Shown here: positions 45,264 through 55,700 of the stretch, piece after piece
Layout of the letters: every line of letters begins with the position of its first letter
Position numbering within the stretch: the stretch's first letter is position 1
From: Endothia cerciana
Taxonomy: Eukaryota > Ascomycota > Sordariomycetes > Diaporthales > Cryphonectriaceae
Length of the DNA: 64,000 nucleotides
Reading direction: 5' to 3'
Assembly: GCA_026119935.1 (NCBI GenBank)
Contig: JALRMH010000001.1
Coordinates: 186,001 to 250,000 of the forward strand
The notes under the pieces: model-generated
The model's database searches: none
What the model saw: the letters and a program-made list of their open reading frames with translations, nothing else
What the model was told of the DNA's origin: nothing
Made by a program: the position numbers and the translations under genes

Positions 45264-45331
45264 TTTCGGGTTGCCACATCTGGTCGACTCTAGCGAGTCA
45301 CATTCGGCTCAATCGCTCAGGGTCGGGGCCC

Positions 45332-45346
45332 GGGGGGGGGGGGGGG
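45332..45346. repeat. 15-base G homopolymer
   Basis: This is the longest G run in the window, followed by a short GGC repeat. It lies in the upstream region of the HMG-box gene. Confidence 0.9.
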
Positions 45347-46796
45347 CGGCGGCGGCGCTAGGTGGGAAGCATGATGGGCCATCACTACCTATGAGACTTC
45401 ACTTCCGTCCTCCTGTCCACGCGCGTGTATACTCTAGATAGTTCGCGTTACTCATCTCACCTGGCCCTGTGCTACCCTGAAGCTTCAGGCTCCGGAGATC
45501 AGAACATCTTCCTCGCCCAAGGGGGTTTTGTGTTAGTAAGTGCTAGGAGGTCAATAATGCGACAGCATTCCCAGCTAGACCGCCCACAGCCTGGGAAAGC
45601 CGCGAGGGATATGTGGCCTGTCATTTCACCCATACTTTCTGCCACGTATCAGAATACGGTTCGCACATCACCACACCATCTGTCAGAATCCAGGATTGGG
45701 GAAGGGGGGGTGGACGCGGCCGCCTCCTCCCTAGCTAGGTCTCGACCAGTGAGTGGCCTGGTTCAGAACATTACGTGCGAGCGCCCCCCGCGCAGAAGTC
45801 GGTGAGACTGCGCCATGATGTAGTTGGTCCTGGGGAAGAAGAAAGAAAGGAAAGAAGAAAAGAGAGAGTAAAAAAAAAAGGGGGGGGGGGTCAGGTATAT
45901 GGTCAGGAGTGAGGCACTGCCCGCCCTGCCACCCGCGCCCGTCGTACCGTCCTTGCTGTCGCGAGGATGCGGGACCGAGCCACCCAGACTCTACCGCCCT
46001 AGCCTCTTGCCCTTCCCTAGTCGCTCCGGGAGGTAGATAGGTCCACATGAGCATGCGAGCTGTCGTCATGTCTGTCAAGCCGTCTGCCAACCTGTGAGAC
46101 CAGCACTGTGGCTATATTAGCGGGTCACGTTCTGTTGCGTACGGGAGTCTGTCCGTCTGAAAAGTCCTTCTAGAAGCCTGCTAGGAAGATGTGGCTTTCA
46201 CGAGCCAGCCGCCATCCAGGTTGGGCTTTTCAGGCGGGAGCTTGGCGCAACAAGGCTGATGACAAAGTTCGTGGGCTAGTGAGCTTCGTGAGAAGGCGTG
46301 ACCATGTTACACAAGTCCCGCGACGAAGTTGGGCATGTTTGCCCCCTCGGGCTGGAGGTCATGGCCATGACGCTCTCGACGAGCTCTTGATATCCTCTAG
46401 TTGGTGGTTCTTCGTCTACCTATTGGCTAAGCTGTATGTGCACTTGTCTTTTCCGATCGCTTCTCTCCGTTTGCCATGGAATCTGCTTCCTTGCCCAAGC
46501 CACTTCAGTCTCGACAGCCGATACGAACAGAGGTCTTCTAAGATGGCGCCAGCATCCACGGCCTCGTATACTATACATCATTTATCACAGATCTTGATAT
46601 GATTGGGATATCCCAGAGGGACCCATCGTTTGATTGTCTGTCTCGGCATGTCCGACATGAGGGAGGTCATGATGTCGACCTCCCGTGGTGATGGCCATGG
46701 TTGTTTACGCGGCAGATAGCGCCCCCCCCCCCCCCGACATTGCTGGATTTATTGAACAGTTGCAATTCAAACATCCCTCGTCATCACAGCGTCGTA

Positions 46797-49517
46797 CTAA
46801 GGCCTTGGCTGCATGGGTGACGAATAGAGCTGCGTGCTGTGCTGTGACACCGGTCTTGGCGGCTCGTCAACCTTGACCGGAGGTGTCGGATCGGGCTTGT
46901 GTGGCGTTGGCGAGAGAGCTGCAACAGGCGGTATGATGGCAGGTGTCGGACTAGAGCGGATGCCGTTCTGACCATCTGCTGTACTATAGCTTAATGAGCC
47001 AGACCGCGGGTACGAGGGTGAGTTCTTCGTCGGAGAGAGGCCGCCCCGTGATGATGGGAGGGGATCGCTATCTTCGGGACGTGTCGGGCTCAGTCGTGGC
47101 GTTGCCATGGATGACGGCGAGCTTCTCGGCTGGTCGAGGACTTTTGCTGAGCTGACCGGTGTGTTGGCTGGTTTCTGCGGGGAGACCACAGCCGGCGTAT
47201 TCTTTGTTGTCGGGTCCTTCGTCGGTGACTCGTGACCAACCAATGTAGCGTTGGCGGTCGCCGGTGACAGAGGCGGCCGGTCATTTGACCCCTTGAGCAT
47301 CTCCGGTTCATCCTGGACCGCAGGGCTGGAAGAAGTGTAGATGCTTCCATACGCACGGGACTTGTTCGGCGACTGATCGGGCGGTAATAGGTTTGGATGC
47401 GATGATGAGAAAGGATTGTGAGATAGACTGTTCAGGGACGGTCTTTGCATAGGAAATGGTGGCAAGGATGGGCCCGACGTTAGTGGAGACGCCGTATGGT
47501 AACCGCTTTCCATGGGAGGTGAACTGTGCTTCTGGGGTGAAGGTTCTGGTAGCTTGACCGAAGTCGACGCGCTCGTGGACGGTAGCGATACCCCGTTGAA
47601 TTGTGAAGGTTTTGAGTGCGACGCGGGCTTGTTCGGAGACATGCCAGGTATTTGAGGAAGAGGAATAGGTGTAGTGGAGACAGGTTTGTTCGAGAGGGGA
47701 GAAGAAGCAGAAGCATGCTCCTTGAGCTTGATCTTGATTTTCGTGGGAAGTTTCTGCTGCTTCTCCTCCCTTTCACGCTCGGCCTGTTCGCAATGTTTGC
47801 AGATGAAATGGAAGTCATCTCGCTCGGCTTCCTTCTCATCAATACCAAGGCACTTGCTGTGTTGCCAGACATTGCATCTCTCGCAGGCGACGCTATGCTG
47901 GCCATCATCGACTTGTCCGTGTAGCCCGCAGACGCAGTCAAATATCCACTCTTCCTCCTCCTCTTCCAGTTCTCTCAGGGCTTGTTTGTTCCTCTCGATC
48001 TCTGCTTTCAAGCGACGTTCCGATAATCGTGCCGCTTCGGCGCTCTTGCTCCCTTCCGACAACTGAGCCAGCTCCTCTTCGTGTTGAATACGACGAGCTT
48101 CACGTTCACGTAGACGTTGGTCGCGGGACATCATCCGGTTGTCGCGCTCCTTCTCCAACTTCAGCCTCTTCTGTTCTTCTTTCTTTGCAGCGGCTTCTTC
48201 TGCGAGCCTCTTTTCTCTTTCTTGGCGTTCAAGCTCTTCCTGTCTCTGTTGTTCAGCCTTGCCGGCGATCCGGCTCGACCTCTTCGCATGGGCCATCTTT
48301 GCCAGGTTGAGGAGCTCCTTCTCCCTCTGTAACATCTTTCGCTTCCTGGAATCCTCCTGCTTTTCAAGTAGTGGTAACATATGTTCTTCTATCTGGCTGC
48401 GAAGCACCTTTTCGTTCGGGTCCTTGGATTTTTTCAGCGGCTCAATGAAGTTACGGACTTCTTCAAGTGTGATGGCGATGCATTCCCAAGTTGCGCCATC
48501 CAGAGGATCCTGCCTGTCATCCTGTTCAACGCCTTCATTATTGTCCTCCGCCGCACTGTTGTTGTCGGCCTCATCATTGGTGCTGTCGGCGGCAGCAGCG
48601 GCGGCGGCGGCGGCGGCGGCGACGCGTCTGCGCTTGGCAGCCCGTGCGGCGGCCTGCGCTTTTTGAGAGGTCTTCTTTGGAGGTGCAGCAGGGGGAGGTG
48701 CGGCCGTAAGACGATAGAGACGGTTGTCATCGAGTACGTAGTATTCACGATCCTTTCGATCCCATCCATACGGTTCGATCCTCTATTGTCATGTCAGCGG
48801 TGGGGTGCAATTTCACCACGGGAACTGAGGTGGCCAAGTTTACCCAGGCAGTTTGTTCATCGTTCTTCTGTTCGTCCATATTTGGTCGAATATGTTCGGG
48901 TTTCATCATGACGATTTGAGTCATCTGCCACAAAACTCGAAGCTGTATTGGAGAGATGGGGTTAAGCTCTGATGACCCGGCCGAGGTGCCTACTAAGGGA
49001 AACACACCTTCTTGAAGAGGTCAAAGTCTGCAAACTTGGCGGCGACCTCGCCTTTTCCGAAAGGATTCTTCTTGCCTGGCAACTTCGCATCGAATTGCCT
49101 TCGAGTGTATTCGTCGAAAAGCTCATGTCTGGGCGGCGTAAGTCTTGAGCCTCTGCAAAACGGGTGGCTGAATGAACATACGTCAATCCGCGGTGGGAGG
49201 AAATATGCTTCAACAAGGACAAGCCAATTTCCTGCAACCTCATGGAGCCATGCTTGAGGCACTCTGTCTCGAGTTCCTGTGGCACAACAAGAGACTTAGT
49301 ATGGGCCATCCTGCTTGCTGCCGAGAATGTTTGCTTGAGACCATACCTCGATGTCCAGATTATCATCGATTTTGACCACCTTGCCGAAGATACATATCCA
49401 CTGGTATAGATTGGCGAAGTAGAATGAATTCCGCAATCTATGTATCAGCGACTGTGGTTCGATCTGCTCGGCGGGTGCGCTGTCGGCCTCCTGAAGGGAC
49501 CGTTTTCTTGATGGCAT
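46797..49517 (-). CDS. DDT/WHIM and PHD-finger chromatin protein, RSF1-like
   Basis: Five exons (49347-49517, 49182-49276, 49008-49128, 48844-48942 and 46797-48782) join in phase to 823 residues. The N-terminus (LRNSFYFANLYQWICIFGKV) and the helices that follow have the layout of a DDT-type domain. GWDRKDREYYVLDDNRLYR at about 166-184 is a WHIM-like motif (G-x-D-x3-x-x-Y-x3-D), which in ISWI partners contacts the remodeller and linker DNA. An Ala run and an acidic region follow, then a long charged coiled coil (about 290-435). A C4HC3 PHD finger lies at about 442-492 (CVCGLHGQVDDGQHSVACE, CNVWQHSKCLGI, FICKHC). The last 330 residues are Ser/Pro-rich and disordered. The order DDT-WHIM-PHD recalls RSF1/BAZ-type ISWI accessory subunits reading histone H3 tails. 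Partner and target are inferred. Confidence 0.88.
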
Positions 49518-50679
49518 CGTGGAGCGAAGGGGGCGGTCGGCCGCGTAGGGAGCGAGAACGCGTGTTTGGTTGGGAACAGGACAAGGAGGGCAGCGTCACG
49601 AGACGAACAAGATCTCTCATGACAGCTTTGCGATCATCAGCAGGTGCGACGATTCGACCAGCTTCGGAGTAGGGTGGTGAGCCGTGGTGTTCCTCAGGTC
49701 TGTTGAGGGTTTAAAGTTGCGCAAAGCGAATTTGATGATGCAAGCAAGTAAAGGCGCGATTTCGACGCGACCGGCTACCAGTTCCCCCCCCCGCAGAGAC
49801 GCCTCCTGGGTGGGTCGCCCCTGTCCGTCCCCGAATTCTTTGCATACAAAATGGTGGCAGGCTCTTGGAGTGTTATGTAATCATTTTTGCGCTCGCTATT
49901 CACCCTTGACGGTAAACCCCACGATGAATCGTCGCTAATTTTCTGACGCCCATTATTCCTTTGCTTCTTCCGTTCTTCGCGACGAGGGCGAGGACACGTC
50001 GAGCAAACCACGTCGAGCAAACCACGTACTGATCAGTCTCATGAGGCTTATATCGACACCCCCCTCCCGGTTTCCACTGGTCCGGACAGAATTGAATCAC
50101 CCCAACGGAAATAAACAGTAACTGCGCGGAGGACGTCGGATGATCTCGAGAAGCTTCAGTGCCTGTGCTGACGACAGTAGCCCGACAAAGCCGCCTGCCC
50201 ATAGCCTCCGCAGGATGGACGGAGGGTAACAGGTGGCATTGGCCTTTGCATGTGGAGCGCGAGGCTCAGGGGATAATATCGGCGAGATATTGTAGGCCGG
50301 CCCTCCGTCTCCGACTGCACAAGGTGCTGAAAGACATGAATTTACATCCCGGCTAAGCATGGCTGAAGACCTGGATTGATCCGGTCTCCACTTTTTGCAA
50401 GCGCTGATGGCAATGAGGAGACCAGCACGACCAGAACCTGAATGCTGACGCTCAGAAAGGATGGGGCCCTCAGCTCCTCCTCTGATAGTATTTGGACAGG
50501 GCGAACACAATGATCAACGGCACTCGATCCCAGTAAACACCACATATAAAAAGGTCCCACATGGCTGCTATTGTAGGTCAAAATTCTGTTCCCTGCCATC
50601 CTCACTTCTCAGGCCCCTCCATACAAACATACTCCTCGCACAACAATTTCTTCACGATTCTCCTCACCAGCCGATCACG
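49518..50679. other. divergent promoter region
   Basis: It separates two divergently transcribed genes. No further gene is seen. A TATA element lies near the right end. Confidence 0.5.
50545..50552 (+). promoter_or_regulatory. TATA box of the SnoaL-like gene
   Basis: TATAAAAA lies 135 bases before the ATG at 50680 and is followed by a pyrimidine-rich leader, a classic inducible-gene promoter layout in filamentous fungi. Confidence 0.55.
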
Positions 50680-51129
50680 ATGAGACCCTCACCCGAAGTC
50701 GCTCAAGCCATCACGGAGAAGAAGGCACAATACTGCCGCTTCATCGACTCGGGGAGGTGGGAACTACTCGACAACGTCGTGCTTCCAGACTTTGGGTTTG
50801 AGCTCGTCGACAACGGAGTCGCTCCCAATGAAGGACTCTTCCCGGTCTTCACGTCGAGAGACGCGTGGGTGGCACACTACAGCAAGCTCTTCGAAGTCAA
50901 GCAAGGTCACCACATGGTCGGATCACCCGAGCTCGAGCAGGTCTCTCCTGATGAGGTGAAGGCTATATTTCCTGTCCAGTACCACATCGCCGACAAGGTA
51001 CTCAACCCGAAGCTGGAGTCTCGTATCACTGCAGGAGCCCATTACCATGAGGTCTTCAAGCGGGTGGGCGACGAATGGTTCCTGGCGGATCTGAAGATTG
51101 TGCATACATTCTTCATCATTGGTTCCTAG
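50680..51129 (+). CDS. SnoaL-like (NTF2 fold) protein
   Basis: The intronless gene encodes 149 residues. The start at 50680 begins MRPSPEVAQAITEKKAQYCR; upstream in-frame residues belong to the leader. The pattern of an N-terminal helix, YCRFIDSGRWELLDNVVLPD, a strand-loop with a central aromatic helix (SRDAWVAHYSKLFE), then KQGHHMVGSPELE and paired strands ending AHYHEVFKRVGDEWFLADLK matches the SnoaL-like half of the NTF2 superfamily. Members include small hydratases, cyclases and isomerases, often in secondary metabolism, and many of unknown role. The conserved H-H in the third strand sits where catalytic or ligand residues are found. No biosynthetic genes are next to it, so the substrate is unknown. 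Confidence 0.85.
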   Translation: MRPSPEVAQAITEKKAQYCRFIDSGRWELLDNVVLPDFGFELVDNGVAPNEGLFPVFTSRDAWVAHYSKLFEVKQGHHMVGSPELEQVSPDEVKAIFPVQYHIADKVLNPKLESRITAGAHYHEVFKRVGDEWFLADLKIVHTFFIIGS

Positions 51130-52710
51130 GGTGGGTTATGATCCTGCCCAGGTGGACGACTCGATTCAGGGCTCTGGCATCCGTGGGACATGAGCGCCGC
51201 GGCGAGCGAGGAGGATTCGGCTATATTGGATCCTGGCTGGGACAATCAGGGTGGGGGAAGTCCGTGAAGAAATCACCACTCAATTCGGTTGTAAATGATT
51301 GTCTACAGGGTCGAGTTGGCCGACCCGACTAATGCTTGCCTAGATGAGAGACACATAGTGGACAGCAGTCTTACTGCGTGTTGCCATGCTTAACAGGAAA
51401 GCTAGGAAAGCAACCCGATATCTCATGAGAACAGGTCATCCCGCCAGGGCATCCCGCCAGGGCAGTGGCCAGCCCGGCCTGGCGGGGGACTTGACTGAAC
51501 ACCTGGAACCTGTGTGTACAGCGCTCAAAACGGCCAAGGCCTCCTGTGAGACCAGCGAGGAGACGGGTCTCACGATTAGTCTGCAAGCGAAGTTTTGTGA
51601 GACAGTATATAAGCAAGCAATATTGCATGAACCAAGTGCCAAGTTGAGTGCCTGCCATGTGAACAGCAGTAGGTCTATGTAGATTCCACCACCGTCACTT
51701 CGTATCACCGACCCATCCTGGACGTTCGGCTGGTTCAAGAACTCGTCGACGGCGACGTGTCAATCTGTAGCGTACAATATGACTTCGGCCGATGAGCAGT
51801 CCGCGTCACTATGGAGAGGTGGGGTGAGGTACTTAGTACTGCAGGTCAGACTCCAAGGAGGATCGGGAGGGAACCCAACCTACTATGGTATTTTCTGCAA
51901 TGCCACTTCCCATTGAGGCTAAGGCCCATGCTGCAGGGAGATTTCTGACACGAGTGACACACCCTCACGGACCCGGACACAGTGCACAGCAGCGCCCGTA
52001 ACGTTTGGGCCAATCTGGGAAATGGTGGAAGTGGATACCATGCATGTCTAGGCCGGTGTCAGGGCAGGGCAGGGCAGGGCAGGGCAGGGCAGGGCAGGGC
52101 AGGGAGCCTCTCAGGCCCAATCTTCATGTGATGAGGTCTCTGGTGCTTTGGCCCGATCAAGGCCTAGCCCTTTTTCTCTGGACCAAATCGACAATACGAA
52201 CCCCCATCCAATCAACCAGTTGCCTGCGCGTACGTTATTTACGATTGAACTGAGCATCACCGACGACGTCCGACCTCGGGACAATACGAAACCGACAATT
52301 GGCATCCACGATTTAGCCCCTTGCCTGTGACACAAGCCCAATCGCGGCTGTACCGCTCCGCTGGAATCACCAACTACGCTACTAGTGTCTCATCGCCGTT
52401 GCAACCACGGCAGACTTCCAGAGTTCAGCTACACTAAGGTAGCCGCCACGGGCCCCGGTTTCGACCACCAACCACCGACCACGCACGACCACTCCTGCTC
52501 GAGTCGAGGTCGATAAGGACGATTCGTTGACGGTCGACCAGCGTTTGCTTTTCCTGCTCTGCTCTACTCGAGAGCTCCCTCGACTCAGGCCATGCTCACA
52601 CCCTGACTGCACAGCCGACAGACCGAGAGCGCCCAGCGCGCATCTCGAGCGTCTCTATCGTTGACACGACCCTACACCATTGATAGACGTGTTCCGTCCC
52701 GTGAGCCAAG
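51130..52710. other. CCH1 upstream region
   Basis: No gene is seen. It holds the 3' end of the SnoaL-like gene, a short direct repeat at 51438-51464 (CATCCCGCCAGGG twice), an AGGGC pentamer array and the CCH1 promoter. Confidence 0.5.
52061..52104. repeat. AGGGC pentanucleotide repeat
   Basis: Eight exact tandem copies of AGGGC plus four bases, about 610 bases upstream of the CCH1 start. Confidence 0.95.
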
Positions 52711-55700
52711 ATGGCCGACCAGTCGTCGAACCCCCCCTCGTCACAACAGAACCGAGCTGCTCCGCCGCAATCAATACCGTTGCAGAGTCTCGAACGCCCG
52801 CCAGACGAGCCACAGGGGCACCAAGGCGCATCGGGCGGAGGAGGAGCACAACCAGAGGGAGGCGTTCCGGACACCCGAGATGCGAGGACAAGATACGAGC
52901 GGGTATCGCCGCCGACGGTGCAGATGGCGGCGAATCTGCCGGGGATAGCGACATACTGGAATGACAATCCCTACCATCAACAGCAACCACAACAACCGCA
53001 ACAACCGCAACAGGGCGGCCTGCTTGTGCCCGAGTCACCAGTCGACCCCCACGCGTTCCAGAGTGCCATCCCGCCGGGCTGGGGCACTCCGCACGCTGGC
53101 CGGCTGTCCATTGAGACCACTCCGGTCGGAGCCTACGAAGCTCCTTCGTACTTTGAAGAGCAGGTTCAGCAAGACTCGGATCGCGTCCCTCTCACGGCGA
53201 CCGCCCAGCCGATTGACGGCCTTAGCGTAAAGGGTGACGGGCAGGCTAGAGATAGTTTTCAGACGGTTCGCGACCTCGATACCAACTCTCCCGGTGCGCA
53301 ACGCGATGGGAAGACCCTCGCGGCAGATCTGGAGAGGGGCGCCGGGTCCCAGAAACACAAGAGCTTTGGGAGGAATCTGACGGCCGGCGATGCCGAGGGG
53401 ATCAACCGGCGCCGGTCGCGGTCACCCTCGACGTCTGGCGCCTTCTTGAAAGCGGGCTCCATCGTGCGGGCCATGTCACAGCGTGTGGTCAATATCAGTG
53501 GTGAGGCAGAGGTCCTCGAGAACCAAAAACGGCGTCAGAGATCTCGGTCGCCGAGCGCAGATTCACCGCGTGAGCCCATGCCCCCGCTGCCCCAATTCAT
53601 CGATACCTCATATCCGTCACAGCTGTACCAAAACAGCCAGAGTCCAACGGAGAAGAGGGGGCAGACGGAGTACATATTCCCCTCGAATCCTGGCCCACTC
53701 TCCCCAGTACCCGGGCGGATGCCGAATCCGCTGAAAGGGAAGTCCTTGGGTATATTTTCCCCCGACAATCCGATAAGGCTGCGACTCTGCGATGTTTTGG
53801 TTCAGCCGTGGACAGAACCATTGATTCTCGTCCTGATCGTGCTCCAGACGATCCTCTTATGTGTCGAAGCCGCGCCGAGCGTCTTTGACAGCGCAGATGG
53901 GAGGCCGGTTACATGGGGCAGCTCTAAGATCGACTGGGCCGTACTCGTTCTGTTTGTTATATACACGATGGAAGTCATTGCCAGAATCATTGTGTCTGGC
54001 TTCATACTCAACGCAGCCGAGTATAGCACAATAGATCGCAAGCGAGGCGTGAAGGCCGCTGTTGCCGAGAAATACCGGGATGTTTTTGCACCACAACGAC
54101 AGAAGTCGGTCAAAAAACCGCCGCAAGAGGACTACGGCCCTTCCACTTTGGTTCGGTCCGTCACCTGGCTCCACGGTCAACGGCTTCCCGAGACGATTGA
54201 GGAACAGCAAAGGTATCAACTGGCACGAAGGGCATTCCTACGGCACGGATTCAACCGTCTCGACTTTGTAGCCGTCGTGTCCTTCTGGATATCATTTATG
54301 GTCGGCATTACGGGTCTCGAATCGCAACACCACCTCTATATCTTCAGAATGTTGAGCAGTCTCAGGATACTTCGACTCCTAGCTATCACGAAGGGCAATG
54401 CTGTAAGTTGCTCGCATCCAAGCCCGCCATCCGAGTTGCTGACAATCTCTAAAATAGGTCATTCTGCGAAGTTTGAAGAAGGCAGCACCATTACTCCTGC
54501 GGGTCTCGTTCTTGATCGGTTTTTTCTGGCTTGTTTTCGCCATCATCGGCGTGCAAAGCTTCAAGTCCAGCTTCAGCCGACAGTGCGTCTGGCTTGACCC
54601 CAGCGACCCCTTCAATGCCTCTGCATCATATATTCAGGACATGCAGTTCTGCGGTGGCTATCTGAACGAGTCCAATGGCGTCGAGATGCCTTGGGTCATT
54701 GCTAACCAGTACGACAATTTGAGTGACTTCACGCAAGGCACAACAAGCGCTAAGGGCTATATTTGTCCTCGAGGTACACTCTGTCTGCAACGAGAGAACC
54801 CGTACAACGATACTGTCCATTTCGACGACATCCTTCATTCTCTGGAACTCGTTTTTGTCGTGATGAGCGCAAACACATTCTCTGATTTGATGTACTACAC
54901 CATCAACTCCGACTACACAGCAGCGGCGCTTTTCTTTGGTGCTGGGATCATGATCATGATGTTGTGGTTGGTCAACTTGTTCATCGCGGTCATCATCTCA
55001 TCATTTCAGGTCATCCGGGAGGAGAGTAAAGCAAGCGCCTTTACCGATGTTGATGATAATAATGCCTTTGGAAGCCTCGAGGAAAAGGCGCCGAGGAGGA
55101 TATCGTCACTGCAGAAGATATACAACAAGACGAAGCTATTTTGGATCCTCTGCATCGCAGTGGATCTCGTGGCTCAGGCAAGCCAAAGTGCTTCGATGAG
55201 CCCATCACGTCGAGTTCTCATCGAGGTGATCGAAGCTCTCGTCACAATCCTGCTAGACATCGAGATTTTCATCAGAGTTGTGGCTGATTTCAGGGGCTTC
55301 CACCGCCACAGGCGAAACATCGTGGATCTCAGCCTGGCCATCATCACGTCCGTCATCTTGCTGCCCCCGATTCACAACGCCGCGGAAGTCTATGCCTGGT
55401 TGACGGTCTTTCAAATACTCAGGGTCTACCGCATCGTTCTTGCGGTTCCCATGACGGCTAAACTGATCAAGTTGGTGCTGGGTGACTCAACAGGTATCCT
55501 CAACTTGATGCTGTTTGTGTTCTTGATCACACTTTTGATGTCTATCTTCGCCTCGCAACTCTTCCGTGGACAAATACCGCTCGTCGACTCAAGCGGCGAC
55601 AACATTGAAGTTTCCTTCAACACAATCTGGAATTCATTCCTCGGGATGTATCAGATTCTATCCACAGAGAATTGGACGACCCTCCTATACAACGTCACCG

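Larger units (their letters stand above)
42253..46796. other. 4.5-kb gene-free region upstream of the HMG-box gene
   Basis: No gene could be supported on either strand. The stretch contains several medium open frames without features, a (GT)18 microsatellite, a 15-base G run, an A10-G11 tract and a 14-base C run. A long upstream region is usual for developmental regulators in filamentous fungi, so it may hold the promoter, a long 5' leader with small upstream frames, or a noncoding transcript. Confidence 0.45.
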
